Origin: Nocardia rhamnosiphila NBRC 108938
GTDB taxonomy: Bacteria; Actinomycetota; Actinomycetes; Mycobacteriales; Mycobacteriaceae
Length of the DNA stretch: 64,000 nt
Assembly: GCF_000720425.1 (NCBI RefSeq)
Contig: NZ_JOAJ01000001.1
Span: forward strand, 1,736,001 to 1,800,000
Direction of reading: 5' to 3'
Shown here: piece by piece, positions 27,769 to 37,356 of the stretch
Numbering within the stretch: position 1 is the stretch's first letter
Layout of the letters: every line of letters begins with the position of its first letter
Program-made: the position numbers and the translations under genes
The notes under the pieces: generated by a model
Told to the model about the DNA's origin: nothing
Databases searched by the model: none
Seen by the model: the letters and a program-made list of their open reading frames with translations, nothing else

Positions 27769-28353
27769 ATGCCGACAACCGCTGTCGCCGAACCGGCGAC
27801 GCTCACTCCGGACAACTGGATACGCACCCGCGTCCTGGTGCTCAATGCCAGCTACGAGGCGCTGGCCCGGATTCCGGCCGACCGGGCGGTGGTACTGCTG
27901 ACCAGTGGAATCGCCGAATCCCTTGTGATTCGGCAACCGCATTTCCCGGTCCGGTCCCAGCACACCGAGATCATGCTGCCGGAGACGATCCGCCTGGTGC
28001 GTTACCGGTACCTGGCCCATCTCGCGGTCCGCCGGCCCGAGGGCCGCGCCACCCACGCCGCGATCCTGCGGCGTGACGGGAACCGGTGCGGATACTGCGG
28101 GGCGGGGGCGCACACCGTCGACCACATCCGGCCGCGCAGCCGGGGCGGGCCCAATACCTGGGAAAACCTCATCGCGTGCTGCGTGACCTGCAATACCGGT
28201 AAAGCCGACCGCACTCCGGAGGAGGCCGGTATGCGGCTGCTCTGGCAGCCGCGGCCGCCCGACCCGCTCGCCCGGGCGCAGCGGCGGGTCTGGCGGCAAC
28301 TCGCGACGACAACCACCGCCGAGGCGATCCACGAGAGGAGGGGATCGAGATGA
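27769..28353 (+). CDS. HNH endonuclease-family protein
   Basis: 194 residues from the ATG (a GTG three codons earlier is possible). An N-terminal RVLVLNASYEALARI block (about 21-35) is typical of actinobacterial HNH proteins of this class. The HNH fold (about 100-150) has zinc-binding C107-x2-C110 and C138-x2-C141, with catalytic VDHIRPRSRGG (His119) and Asn133. Function in the cell is not established; not obviously phage-linked. Its stop overlaps the WhiB-like ATG (ATGA), so the two are co-translated. Confidence 0.85.
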   Translation: MPTTAVAEPATLTPDNWIRTRVLVLNASYEALARIPADRAVVLLTSGIAESLVIRQPHFPVRSQHTEIMLPETIRLVRYRYLAHLAVRRPEGRATHAAILRRDGNRCGYCGAGAHTVDHIRPRSRGGPNTWENLIACCVTCNTGKADRTPEEAGMRLLWQPRPPDPLARAQRRVWRQLATTTTAEAIHERRGSR

Positions 28354-28598
28354 CCGTCGAGATTCTGGCAGACCTGCTGCCCGTCTCCGACAGCCGCGGA
28401 TGGCATCGGGCCGCCTGCCGTGGCGACCCGAACCACGAGGCGTGGTTTCCCTATCCGTCCCAGGACTTCGCCTATGCGCGGGAAGTGTGCGGGCGCTGCC
28501 CGATCCGGCCCGAATGCCGGAGGTTCGCCGAGCGCACCGGACAATCCGGCGTGTGGGGCGGGCAGGAATTCGACCGGGGCACGATGATCCGGGAGTAG
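28350..28598 (+). CDS. WhiB-like [4Fe-4S] transcription factor
   Basis: 82 residues, standard WhiB size. Four conserved cysteines, Cys23, Cys47, Cys50 and Cys56 (C-x23-CxxC-x5-C), ligate the cluster. GVWGG (67-71) is the turn motif that contacts sigma factor region 4. The C-terminal basic DNA-binding tail is short (FDRGTMIRE) and lacks the usual R/K-rich run, so DNA contact may be weak. The nearest WhiB subclass is not certain. It is translationally coupled to the HNH gene and followed by a terminator. Confidence 0.9.
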   Translation: MTVEILADLLPVSDSRGWHRAACRGDPNHEAWFPYPSQDFAYAREVCGRCPIRPECRRFAERTGQSGVWGGQEFDRGTMIRE

Positions 28599-28621
28599 CC
28601 GGATCGAAGCTGGTCCGGGCG

Positions 28622-28654
28622 CTGTGGGGCCGTGCGGCGAGCGCGGCCCCACAG
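28622..28654 (+). terminator. Hairpin terminator after the whiB-like gene
   Basis: CTGTGGGGCCG pairs with CGGCCCCACAG (11 bp, 11-base loop), 24 bp after the stop. Confidence 0.6.
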
Positions 28655-28705
28655 TCGTGACCGTGGTGCGTCACGGGGTGGTTCAGGACCATAGACTGAC
28701 TGCCC

Positions 28706-30379
28706 GTGGGTACCCATCGCAGCACCGGTTCTTCCCGGAGATCGAGCAAGGGACCGGTGATCGCGGCGGTTATCGTGGTGGTCCTGGTCGCACTGGTTTT
28801 CGGATGTTCTCGACTGGGCACGGATTCCGCGGACCGATCGGCGGCCGCGGGCACGTGCGTGGAAGGCGAGGCCGTCCTCGACGTGACAGCCGATCCGGAG
28901 GTCGCCGACCCGGTCCGCACCATCGCGGCACGATACAACGAGACCCGGTCGGTGGTCCGCGACCACTGTGCGAAGGTCGTCGTCACCGAACGGCCGTCCG
29001 CCGATATGGTGGCCGCCTTCACCTCGAACGCCACCTGGAATCCCGTCCTCGGTCCCCGGCCGGGGCTGTGGATACCGGTGTCCAGCCGCGATATCGAGTC
29101 CATGCGGGTACCCGGTCTCATCGAGGGCACCCCGCAGTCGATCGCGTCCAGTCCCATCGTGCTCGCCGTACCGGAGATCCTGCGGCACGCACTGGCCGCT
29201 ACCCAGACCTCGTGGGCGGACCTGCCCCGGCTGCAGCAGGGTTCACTCGATCAGATCGGCCTCCCGGGCTGGGCGGGGCTGGAGCTGGCGCTGCCGCCGG
29301 GCGACAGCACGCTGGCCGTCGCCGCCGCCGTGGCGGGCGCGATCTCCGGTACCGATCCGCTCACCGAGGAGGCCGCGAAATCCGGTCAGGCCGTATCGGC
29401 GGTGTCGGGTCTGGCCGCCGCCGCACCCGAAGCCGCCGACATCTCCGCCGCGATGACCACGCTCTCGTCCGCCGCACCGGCCGAGGCCCCCGTCCACGCC
29501 GTACCCCTGACCCAGCGGCAGCTCGCGGCCAACGGCAGCGCGACCGCCTATGTCCCCGTCGGGGCGGCACCGGTGGCCGACTACCCGGCCGCGATCATGT
29601 CCGGGCCCTGGGTGGACGAAACACAGAATCTCATCGCCGGCCTGTTCGCCGATTACCTGCGTCGGCCCGAACAGCAGCGGGACCTGATCGCCGCCGGTTT
29701 CGCCGCGCCACCGGCCCAGCAGGTCGTCTCCCCGCCGCGCGCCGCGCTGGACCGGCTCCGCAAGGCGCTCACCAACCCGGTACTCGGGGTGCACGCCACC
29801 GCGCTGGTGGACGTCTCGTCCTCCATGGGCACCACCGAAGGTGATCTCACCCGCCTGGCCAACACCGTCGGCGCGCTGGCCTCCACCCTGAACGTGATGC
29901 CGCCCGATTTCGGCCTGGGTATCTGGACATTCGGCAAGAACGTCGACGGCGCCAACCCGTACCGGGTCATCGCCGGCACCGCCCGCCTCGACGACGAGCA
30001 CCGCGGCACCCTGATGGGATCGCTCGGGAAGATCGAGGCGACCACCGACAGCACCGACGAATGCTATCCGGCGTTGCTGGCGGCATATCGCGGCGCGATC
30101 GAGACCTATGCCGCCGAACGCACCAACTCGATCCTGCTCGTCACCGACGGACCCGAGGACGAGTCCACGCTCAGCGGAGAAGACCTCCTGTCCGCCATCC
30201 AGGACGCGGGCGATCCCGCGACACCCGTCCGGGTGGACGTCATCGTCGTCGGGGACGGCCAGGGCACCGATACGCTGCGCACGCTGACCCAGCGCACCGG
30301 CGGCAGCTATGCCGTCCTGCCGAGCAGTAACGACCTCGCGTTCGGCACCGCCGTGGTCGGGGCGCTCACCACACCCTGA
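28706..30379 (+). CDS. Surface-anchored VWA-domain protein with solute-binding-like N-domain
   Basis: 557 residues from GTG. A hydrophobic segment (about 17-33) ends in VFGC (Cys34), close to a lipobox, so it is either a lipoprotein or N-anchored. Residues about 55-330 resemble a periplasmic substrate-binding fold. A VWA domain (about 360-557) has the MIDAS motif DVSSSMG near 369 and a downstream TDGPEDES loop. Counterpart of M. tuberculosis Rv1836c, of unknown function. Likely binds a ligand and a protein partner at the cell surface with a bound metal ion. Confidence 0.8.
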   Translation: MGTHRSTGSSRRSSKGPVIAAVIVVVLVALVFGCSRLGTDSADRSAAAGTCVEGEAVLDVTADPEVADPVRTIAARYNETRSVVRDHCAKVVVTERPSADMVAAFTSNATWNPVLGPRPGLWIPVSSRDIESMRVPGLIEGTPQSIASSPIVLAVPEILRHALAATQTSWADLPRLQQGSLDQIGLPGWAGLELALPPGDSTLAVAAAVAGAISGTDPLTEEAAKSGQAVSAVSGLAAAAPEAADISAAMTTLSSAAPAEAPVHAVPLTQRQLAANGSATAYVPVGAAPVADYPAAIMSGPWVDETQNLIAGLFADYLRRPEQQRDLIAAGFAAPPAQQVVSPPRAALDRLRKALTNPVLGVHATALVDVSSSMGTTEGDLTRLANTVGALASTLNVMPPDFGLGIWTFGKNVDGANPYRVIAGTARLDDEHRGTLMGSLGKIEATTDSTDECYPALLAAYRGAIETYAAERTNSILLVTDGPEDESTLSGEDLLSAIQDAGDPATPVRVDVIVVGDGQGTDTLRTLTQRTGGSYAVLPSSNDLAFGTAVVGALTTP

Positions 30380-30386
30380 CCGGCGG

Positions 30387-31100
30387 TCAGCCGGACCGCC
30401 CGGCGCGGGATTCCCGCCAGCGATAGCGGGTCCGGGGCCGGCCGGTGCGGCCGTATTCGGCGCGCCGGTCCAGCACGCCGTCCTCGGTGAGCCGCTCCAG
30501 ATAGCGCCAGGCGGTGATCCGCGAGACTCCGATCGAGGTCGCGGCATCGGCGGCGGTGAGCCCGTCCGGCGCGGCGCGGACGGCGCGGGTGATCTCGGCG
30601 AGTGTATCCGGCGCCACGCCTTTCGGTGTGCCGGTCTGCCGCGCGGGAGTGCGCAGCACCGCCAGGGCCTGGTCGATATCGTCCTGGGTGGCGGCGGCTT
30701 CGCCGGTGGGCAACGCACCGTGGAACTCGCGGTACCGTTCCAGTTTGTCCCGGAACGCCGCGAAGGTGAATGGTTTCAGCAGGTAGAGCACCACGCCGTG
30801 GGCCACGGCGGCGCGGACCATGGCCAGATCCCGGGCCGAGGTGATCGCGATGACGTCCGGTCGCGGCCGCTGCCCGACGAGAGTCGCCGCCACCTCGAGG
30901 CCGCTCATATCGGGCAGACCGATATCCAGCAACACCAGATCGATGGGCGTACCGGCGGCGGCCGCGGCCGCGACGGACCGCAGCGCCTCCCGACCGGTGC
31001 GGGCGTGCCCCACCGCGCAAAATCCGGCGAGGCGGCCGAGGTAGGCCGCGTGGGCATCGGCGATCAGCGGTTCGTCCTCGACGATGAGCACCCGGATCAT
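30387..31100 (-). CDS. CitB/DctR-type response regulator
   Basis: 237 residues. Receiver domain (about 1-120) with acidic pocket E8-D9, phospho-accepting Asp59 in VLLDIGLPD, Thr/Ser at AITSA and Lys in LLKPF. A C-terminal helix-turn-helix (about 165-225) with LTAADAATSIGVSRITAWRY is of the CitB/DcuR kind. It overlaps the sensor kinase by 4 bp and probably activates the divergent dctA gene. No gene of this type is in the M. tuberculosis Rv1836-Rv1832 interval as I recall it. Confidence 0.9.
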   Translation of the reverse strand: MIRVLIVEDEPLIADAHAAYLGRLAGFCAVGHARTGREALRSVAAAAAAGTPIDLVLLDIGLPDMSGLEVAATLVGQRPRPDVIAITSARDLAMVRAAVAHGVVLYLLKPFTFAAFRDKLERYREFHGALPTGEAAATQDDIDQALAVLRTPARQTGTPKGVAPDTLAEITRAVRAAPDGLTAADAATSIGVSRITAWRYLERLTEDGVLDRRAEYGRTGRPRTRYRWRESRAGRSG

Positions 31101-32650
31101 GCGCGCTCCTCCCGTGGAATGTGCACCGTGACCGCACTCTCCGGAGCGGTCTCGGTGCCGACGGTGCCACCGTGGCGGGTGACCAGCCCGAGCACCAGCG
31201 CCAGGCCCAGACCGTGGTGCCGGGCCTTGGTGGAGTATCCGCGTTGCGCGGCCCGGGTGAAACTCTCCGGCGGAATGCCGGGGCCGCTGTCGGCCACGCG
31301 GACCGTGAGCGCCGTCGCGTCCGCGCGGGCGGTCACCTCGACCCAGGCGTCGGGGCTGCCGGCCGCGGCGTCGATCGCATTGTCGATCAGATTCCCTATC
31401 AGGGTCACCGCCTCCCGGGTGGACAGCGGCGCCGCCGAATCCATCGCGGTATCCGCGGTCACGGTCAGTTCGACATCGCGCTCGGCCGCCTGGTTCACCT
31501 TGCCCAGTAGCAGGGCCGCGAGCACCGGATCGCCCACCTCGGCCAGCAGCCGATCGATCAGCGCCTGGGACAACTCCAGTTCCGCGGTCGCGAATTCCAC
31601 CGCTTCGCCGTAGCGACCCAACTCCACCATGGTGACGACAGTGTGCAGCCGATTGGCCGATTCGTGTGCCTGGGCCCGCAACGATTCGGCGAAACCCCGG
31701 ACGGTATCGAGTTCGCCCAGGACCGTGCGCAATTCGGTGTGGTCACGGATGGTGGTCACGGTGCCCTGCGCGCGGCGGCCCAGGTCGACGACATCCTGGT
31801 TGACCAGCAGCACCCGGTCGGCGGTCACATGCGTTTCGTCACGGACGGTCCGCCGGTGCAGGTCCCGCAATGAGATGGGCAGATCGGCGCGGGTCACCGG
31901 CCCCTCGGGCAGTTCGAGCAACCGGCGGGCCTCGTCGTTGACCACCTCCGCTCGCTCACCGGTGGGCCCGAAGACCAGTAACCCCTCGTGGACCGCATGC
32001 AGTACCGCGTCGTGGTGTTCGTACATCGCCCACAGCTGCGCGGGCGCCAGGCCCCGGGTCTGCCTGCGCAAGCGGCGGTTCAGCAACAGCGACCCGGCGG
32101 CGGCGACGAAAAGGCCCACGGCCGTGACACCCAGGATGACGGGCAACTGCGCGGTGAAGCGTTCCCCGATCACCGCCCGGGTCACCCCCGCGGAGACCAG
32201 CGCGATCACGCGCCCCTCGGCATAGACCGGGGTCACCGCGCGAATGGAGGGGCCCAGGCTCCCGGTATAGATCTCGGTGAAAGTGGCACCGGCCAGCGCG
32301 CGGTCGATATTCCCGCTGAACGGTTGACCGATGCGCGCCGGGTCGGTGTGGGTGAACCGGGTGCGGTCGGGTGCCATCACCACGATGAAATCCACCCCGG
32401 TCGCCTGCCGGATCTGTTCGGTCACCGGTTGCAGCAGGGCGGTCGGGTCCGGGGACCGCACTGCGGCCGCGGTGGACGGCGCCGCCGCGACGCTCACCGC
32501 GATATCGGTGACCTCGCGAGTTACGGTCCGATCGCCCTCACGCCGGGCGTCCAGCACCGCGTACCCGGCCCAGAGCGCCGTGACCAGCGCCAACAGCACC
32601 AGTTGCAGGACGAAGACCTGTCCCGCCAGGGACCATCGACCGGTTCGCAC
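31097..32650 (-). CDS. CitA/DcuS-type sensor histidine kinase
   Basis: 517 residues. Transmembrane helices at about 10-32 and 169-190 enclose a periplasmic PDC/CitA-like sensor (about 40-165) that in relatives binds citrate or C4-dicarboxylates. Then a PAS domain (about 210-310), the H-box with His329 (AHESANRLHT), N-box NLIDNAIDAA (about 432-441), G1 DSGPGIP and G2 GLGLAL. Forms a two-component system with the overlapping response regulator. Confidence 0.92.
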   Translation of the reverse strand: MRTGRWSLAGQVFVLQLVLLALVTALWAGYAVLDARREGDRTVTREVTDIAVSVAAAPSTAAAVRSPDPTALLQPVTEQIRQATGVDFIVVMAPDRTRFTHTDPARIGQPFSGNIDRALAGATFTEIYTGSLGPSIRAVTPVYAEGRVIALVSAGVTRAVIGERFTAQLPVILGVTAVGLFVAAAGSLLLNRRLRRQTRGLAPAQLWAMYEHHDAVLHAVHEGLLVFGPTGERAEVVNDEARRLLELPEGPVTRADLPISLRDLHRRTVRDETHVTADRVLLVNQDVVDLGRRAQGTVTTIRDHTELRTVLGELDTVRGFAESLRAQAHESANRLHTVVTMVELGRYGEAVEFATAELELSQALIDRLLAEVGDPVLAALLLGKVNQAAERDVELTVTADTAMDSAAPLSTREAVTLIGNLIDNAIDAAAGSPDAWVEVTARADATALTVRVADSGPGIPPESFTRAAQRGYSTKARHHGLGLALVLGLVTRHGGTVGTETAPESAVTVHIPREERA

Positions 32651-32681
32651 GAGCTCCTCCGCTGAACGAAATGCACAAAAG

Positions 32682-32697
32682 CGTGACGGATGTCACG
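32682..32697. promoter_or_regulatory. CRP/GlxR-type site in the dctA-dctS intergenic region
   Basis: CGTGACGGATGTCACG matches the cAMP-receptor core GTGA-N6-TCAC with symmetric flanks. It lies 32 bp before the kinase start on one side and 78 bp before the dctA start on the other, well placed to control both. Confidence 0.55.
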
Positions 32698-32775
32698 TAT
32701 CGGTCCACCATTGCACAGGGCGTGGTGGCCGGGTTCACCCCGCCCGCGCACTACGACTCGGGAGGAGACCAGGTC

Positions 32776-34128
32776 ATGGAGGACCGGACTCGAACACGGC
32801 GGGATCGCACCCACTGGCTCTATCTGGCGGTGATCGTCGCCGTTCTGGCGGGCATACTGGTCGGCTGGCTCGCGCCGGAAGCCGGCCGCGCGCTGGCACC
32901 GCTGGGCACCATGTTCGTCGACCTGATCAAGATGATGATCGCGCCGGTCATCTTCTGCACCATCGTCCTGGGTATCGGTTCGGTGCGCGCGGCGGCCACC
33001 GTCGGCAAGGTCGGCGGCCTGGCCCTCGGGTACTTCCTGGCCATGTCCACCGTGGCCCTGGGTATCGGGCTGCTGGTCGGCAATCTGCTCGATCCGGGCA
33101 CCGGGTTGAACATCACCGAGTCGGCGGGCCAGGGCGCCAAGTACGCCGAAGAGGCGCACGGAGCCGGCGGCACCGTGGAATTCCTGCACAGCATCGTTCC
33201 TACGACCCTGGTCTCCTCGCTGACCGCGGGCAGTGTGCTGCAGGCGTTGTTCGTCGCGCTGCTGGTCGGGTTCGCGGTGCAGGCCATGGGTTCGGCCGGT
33301 GAACCGATCCTGCGCGGCGTCACGCTGATCCAGAAGCTGGTCTTCCGAATCCTGTCGATGATCCTCTGGCTGGCCCCGATCGGCGCGTTCGGCGCGATCG
33401 CCAATGTGGTGGGCCGGACGGGTTTGGAAGCCGTGGTCCAGCTGGCCACCCTGATGATCGCGTTCTACCTGACCTGCCTGCTGTTCGTCTTCGGGGTCCT
33501 CGGTGTCCTGCTGCGGCTGGTGGCCCGGGTGTCGATCTTCAAACTGTGCCGTTACCTCGCCCGCGAATACCTGCTCATCGTGGCCACCTCCTCCTCGGAA
33601 TCGGCGCTGCCACGGCTGATCGCGAAAATGGAACATATGGGGGTGCAGCGCACCACCGTGGGCGTGGTCGTACCGACCGGCTATTCGTTCAACCTGGACG
33701 GCACCGCCATCTATCTGACCATGGCCTCGATCTTCATCGCCGACGCGATGGGACAGCCGTTGAACCTGGGCGAACAGCTCGGCCTGCTGGTGTTCATGAT
33801 CGTGGCGTCCAAGGGTGCGGCCGGTGTCACCGGCGCCGGCCTGGCCACTCTGGCCGGCGGGCTCCAGAGCCATCGGCCCGAACTCCTCGACGGTGTCGGA
33901 TTGATCGTCGGCATCGACCGCTTCATGTCCGAGGCCCGCGCGCTCACCAATTTCTCCGGCAACGCGGTCGCCACGCTACTGGTCGGCACCTGGACGAAGA
34001 CCGTGGACTTCGGTCAGGTGCGCGACGTCCTGGACCGGAAACTGCCGTTCGACGAGGAAACCATGGTCGACGATCACCCATCGCGTCCCGCCGAAGAGAA
34101 CGGCGCGAAGGTCCTCGTTCCGGCCTGA
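32776..34128 (+). CDS. dctA: C4-dicarboxylate:cation symporter DctA
   Basis: 450 residues from the ATG preceded by GGGAGGAGA; an upstream in-frame ATG was rejected because it adds a non-membrane leader. DAACS/SdcS family: eight membrane helices with re-entrant loops, serine-rich motif TSSSESALPRL (about 274-284), VVPTGYSFNLDGTAIYL (about 297-313) and FMSEARALTNFSGN (about 382-395). Imports succinate, fumarate, malate or aspartate with H+ or Na+. Regulated by the divergent two-component system and probably CRP. Confidence 0.95.
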   Translation: MEDRTRTRRDRTHWLYLAVIVAVLAGILVGWLAPEAGRALAPLGTMFVDLIKMMIAPVIFCTIVLGIGSVRAAATVGKVGGLALGYFLAMSTVALGIGLLVGNLLDPGTGLNITESAGQGAKYAEEAHGAGGTVEFLHSIVPTTLVSSLTAGSVLQALFVALLVGFAVQAMGSAGEPILRGVTLIQKLVFRILSMILWLAPIGAFGAIANVVGRTGLEAVVQLATLMIAFYLTCLLFVFGVLGVLLRLVARVSIFKLCRYLAREYLLIVATSSSESALPRLIAKMEHMGVQRTTVGVVVPTGYSFNLDGTAIYLTMASIFIADAMGQPLNLGEQLGLLVFMIVASKGAAGVTGAGLATLAGGLQSHRPELLDGVGLIVGIDRFMSEARALTNFSGNAVATLLVGTWTKTVDFGQVRDVLDRKLPFDEETMVDDHPSRPAEENGAKVLVPA

Positions 34129-34160
34129 CGCAGCTCCCGGACCGTCGCGTCCCGGTCGAG

Positions 34161-34182
34161 GTGTCGTTCCGCGGAACGGCAC
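34161..34182. terminator. Hairpin between convergent dctA and gcvP
   Basis: GTGTCGTTCC / GGAACGGCAC (10 bp including one wobble) around GC. It lies between the two converging genes. Confidence 0.45.
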
Positions 34183-34206
34183 CCGCCGGGGCGCAGTCCG
34201 TACGCG

Positions 34207-37002
34207 TCAGTCCGCGTAGGCCTCCGGCGGCGGACAGGTGCAGACCAGATTGCGGTCACCGAACGCGCCGTCGATCCGGCGGACGGCCGGCCACACCTTG
34301 GGCCGGTCGTGGGTGAGACCCAGCGGGTATACCGCGACTTCCCGGCTGTACGGGTGGTCCCATTCCCGGACCAGGCTCGCCGCGGTGTGCGGGGCATTGC
34401 GCAGCGGGTTGTCCTCGGCCGGCCACTCCCCCGTGCCCACCCGATCGATCTCGCGCCGGATGGCGATCATGGCCTCGGCGAACGCGTCGAGCTCGGCCAG
34501 GTTCTCGCTCTCGGTCGGTTCCACCATCAGGGTGCCCGCCACCGGGAAACTCATGGTCGGCGCGTGGAACCCGTAGTCGGCGAGCCGTTTGGCCACATCG
34601 TCGACGGTGACACCGGTGCGCTTGGTGATCTCGCGCAGATCCAGGATGCATTCGTGGGCGACCATATCGTTGTCGCCGGTGTAGAGGACGGGGTAGTACT
34701 CACCCAGGCGGCGCGCCAGATAGTTGGCCGACGCGATCGCGGTGAGGGAGGCCCGGCGCAGTCCGTCGGCTCCCATCATCCGGATGTAGGCCCAGGTGAT
34801 CGGCAGGATCGACGCCGACCCGTACTCCGCCGCCGACACCGCGTGCGACCCGGTGACCAGCGGATCGCCGGGCAGGTAGGGCGTCAGATGGGAGCGGACC
34901 GCGACCGGACCGACCCCCGGACCCCCGCCACCGTGCGGGATACAGAACGTCTTGTGCAGATTCAGATGGCTGACGTCGCCACCGAACCGGCCCGGCCGGG
35001 CCAGGCCGACCAGTGCGTTCAGATTCGCGCCGTCGACATAGACCTGACCGCCGGCATCGTGCACCAGCGCACACAGTTCGGCGACCTCGTTCTCGTACAC
35101 GCCGTGCGTGGACGGGTAGGTGATCATGATGCAGGCCAGGCGTTCGGCGTGGTCGGCGATCTTGGCCCGCAGATCGTCGAGGTCCACATCGCCGTTGGCC
35201 CGGCACTTCACCACCTCGACCCGCAGGCCCGCCATCGCGGCGGACGCGGCATTGGTGCCGTGTGCGCTGGACGGGATGAGGCAGGTATCGCGGCGGGTAT
35301 CGCCCCGGTCCAGGTGATAGCGGCGGATGGCCAGCAGTCCCGCGTATTCGCCCTGGCTACCGGCGTTAGGTTGCAGACTCACCGCGTCGTACCCGGTGAT
35401 CTCGGCCAGCCAGCGCTCCAGATCGTGGATCACCCGCCGCAGACCCGGCGTATCGGTGGCCGGGGCGTAGGGATGCAACCGCGCGAAGCCGGGCCAGGTG
35501 ATCGGTTCCATTTCGGCGGTGGCGTTGAGTTTCATGGTGCACGAGCCGAGCGGGATCATGCTGCGATCCAGGGCGATGTCCTTGTCCGACAGCGCGCGCA
35601 GATACCGCAGCATCGCCGTTTCGGTCTGATACCGGGTGAACGCCGGATGGGTCAGGAACTCCGAGGCCCGGTCTTCGATCGCGGCGGTGGCCGGGTCGGC
35701 GGGGGCGATACCGAACGCGTCCAGCACGATCGCGAGGTGGTCGGCGGTGGTGGCCTCGTCGCAGGCCACGGTCACATGGTCGTCGTCCACCAGGCGCAGA
35801 TTCACCCCGCGGGCGGCAGCCTTGGCGACCACTGTCTCCGCCTGGCCCGGCACCCGGGCCAGCACGGTATCGAAATAGCGGTCGTGCACCAGGGCCGTAC
35901 CGAGCGACGCGGCCAGCCGCGTGGCGTGCCCGTGGACCCGGCGGGCGATGGCCCGCAACCCGTCCGCGCCGTGGTAGCAGGCGTACATACCGGCCACAAT
36001 GGCCAGCAGTACTTGGGCAGTACAGATATTGGAAGTGGCCTTCTCCCGGCGAATATGCTGTTCGCGGGTCTGCAGGGCGAGCCGGTAGGCGGGGGCGCCG
36101 TCCGCGTCCTTGGATACTCCGACCAGCCGGCCCGGCAGCTGGCGTGCGTAGTCGGCGCGCACCGCCAGGTACCCGGCGTGCGGGCCGCCGAACCCCATCG
36201 GCACTCCGAAACGCTGGGTCGTCCCGAAACATACGTCCGCGCCCTGCTCACCCGGTGGCGTGATCAGGGTGAGCGCGAGCAGGTCCGCACCGGCGGCGAC
36301 CAGCGCGCCGCGGTCGTGGGCGGCGGCGATCGTCGCCGACCAGTCCACGATCCGGCCCGAGGCGCCCGGCACCTGCAGGATCACACCGAAGAACTCCCCG
36401 TCGGGCAGACCGTCCGCGGCCAGGTCGGCCTCCACGATCTCGATGCCCAGCGGTTCGGCCCGGGTGGCCAGCACCGTACGGGTCTGCGGGAACAGGTCGC
36501 GGTCGATCACCAGCCGGGCGGGAGCCCGGCGATTGACCCGGCGCAGCAGTGTCATCGCCTCCGCGGCCGCGGTGGCCTCGTCGAGCATGGACGCATTGGC
36601 GACATCGGTGCCGGTCAGATCGGTCACCATGGTCTGGAAATTGAGCAGCGCCTCCAGCCGGCCCTGGCTGATCTCCGGTTGATAGGGCGTGTAGGCGGTG
36701 TACCAGGCCGGATTCTCCAGCAGATTGCGCACCAGCACCGGCGGGGTCAGAGTGTCGTAGTAGCCCAGGCCGATCATGGAGGTGGCGACATGGTCGGATT
36801 CGGCGAGCGCCGCGAGCTCGGCGAGCACCTCGTGTTCGGTGCCCGGCGCGGGCAGCCCGGCCAGCGGATCATCATCGCGGATCCCGGCGGGCAGCGCGGC
36901 GGCCGCCAGCTCGTCGGCCGACCCGACGCCGATCGCGCCGAGAATCCGCGCGAACTCGTGGTCATCCGGTCCGATATGACGATCTGCGAAGGTCTGGGTC
37001 AC
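34207..37002 (-). CDS. gcvP: Glycine dehydrogenase (decarboxylating), P-protein
   Basis: 931 residues from a GTG with AGGGAG six bases upstream ([14 protein letters not shown]). Single-chain P-protein, both halves present. The PLP-binding lysine is in [16 protein letters not shown] at about residue 685; [15 protein letters not shown] and MTYPSTHG-like [11 protein letters not shown] are also diagnostic. It decarboxylates glycine and passes the aminomethyl group to lipoyl-GcvH, encoded 3.3 kb upstream. A tandem glycine riboswitch precedes it, so glycine switches the gene on. Confidence 0.96.
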   Translation of the reverse strand: MTQTFADRHIGPDDHEFARILGAIGVGSADELAAAALPAGIRDDDPLAGLPAPGTEHEVLAELAALAESDHVATSMIGLGYYDTLTPPVLVRNLLENPAWYTAYTPYQPEISQGRLEALLNFQTMVTDLTGTDVANASMLDEATAAAEAMTLLRRVNRRAPARLVIDRDLFPQTRTVLATRAEPLGIEIVEADLAADGLPDGEFFGVILQVPGASGRIVDWSATIAAAHDRGALVAAGADLLALTLITPPGEQGADVCFGTTQRFGVPMGFGGPHAGYLAVRADYARQLPGRLVGVSKDADGAPAYRLALQTREQHIRREKATSNICTAQVLLAIVAGMYACYHGADGLRAIARRVHGHATRLAASLGTALVHDRYFDTVLARVPGQAETVVAKAAARGVNLRLVDDDHVTVACDEATTADHLAIVLDAFGIAPADPATAAIEDRASEFLTHPAFTRYQTETAMLRYLRALSDKDIALDRSMIPLGSCTMKLNATAEMEPITWPGFARLHPYAPATDTPGLRRVIHDLERWLAEITGYDAVSLQPNAGSQGEYAGLLAIRRYHLDRGDTRRDTCLIPSSAHGTNAASAAMAGLRVEVVKCRANGDVDLDDLRAKIADHAERLACIMITYPSTHGVYENEVAELCALVHDAGGQVYVDGANLNALVGLARPGRFGGDVSHLNLHKTFCIPHGGGGPGVGPVAVRSHLTPYLPGDPLVTGSHAVSAAEYGSASILPITWAYIRMMGADGLRRASLTAIASANYLARRLGEYYPVLYTGDNDMVAHECILDLREITKRTGVTVDDVAKRLADYGFHAPTMSFPVAGTLMVEPTESENLAELDAFAEAMIAIRREIDRVGTGEWPAEDNPLRNAPHTAASLVREWDHPYSREVAVYPLGLTHDRPKVWPAVRRIDGAFGDRNLVCTCPPPEAYAD

Positions 37003-37050
37003 CGCGGCTCCCTGGGTGGGGCGGCCGACCGGCACGGTCGGCTCGGGGCC

Positions 37051-37250
37051 CTCCCCCTCTGTCGCGGCGCCTGAGAGCTTCGGCGGCCGGATCTCGCTCC
37101 GGTCCACCTTTCACCTTGGGCGGGTGGCCCGCAGCCACCACTTTCCAGAGGCGCCGGTTCCCGCACGGTCCTGGGGCCTGAGAGATTGACGGGGAGGTGC
37201 TGCTCCTTCGGCGCCCGGATCCGGCGAGGATCCGGGACTCTCCCGCACGG
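37051..37250 (-). ncRNA. Tandem glycine riboswitch controlling gcvP
   Basis: On the minus strand, two glycine-aptamer signatures follow each other. The first runs from GTGCGGGAGAGTCCCGG to CCTCCCCGTCAATCTCTCAGGC; the second begins GCGCCTCTGGAAAGTGG and ends GCCGCCGAAGCTCTCAGGCG then GACAGAGGGGGAGG. The CCGAAG and CTCTCAGGC blocks with the terminal GACAGAG are the family consensus. It ends about 48 nt before the gcvP start. Cooperative or dimeric glycine binding should relieve sequestration or termination. Confidence 0.9.
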
Positions 37251-37356
37251 CTACGGCGCCCGCCAAGTCTAGCCCGGTGAGCAGCGAAGCCCGGGAGCCA
37301 CCCGCCGGTATGTGTCATTCCCCTCATCCGGCCGGCCTGTGGTCGCCGGCGAGCGA

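Noticed and set aside
34309..37074. Long plus-strand open frame opposite gcvP
   Set aside because: Same reason: a shadow of the 931-codon GcvP gene, low-complexity Gly/His/Arg composition.
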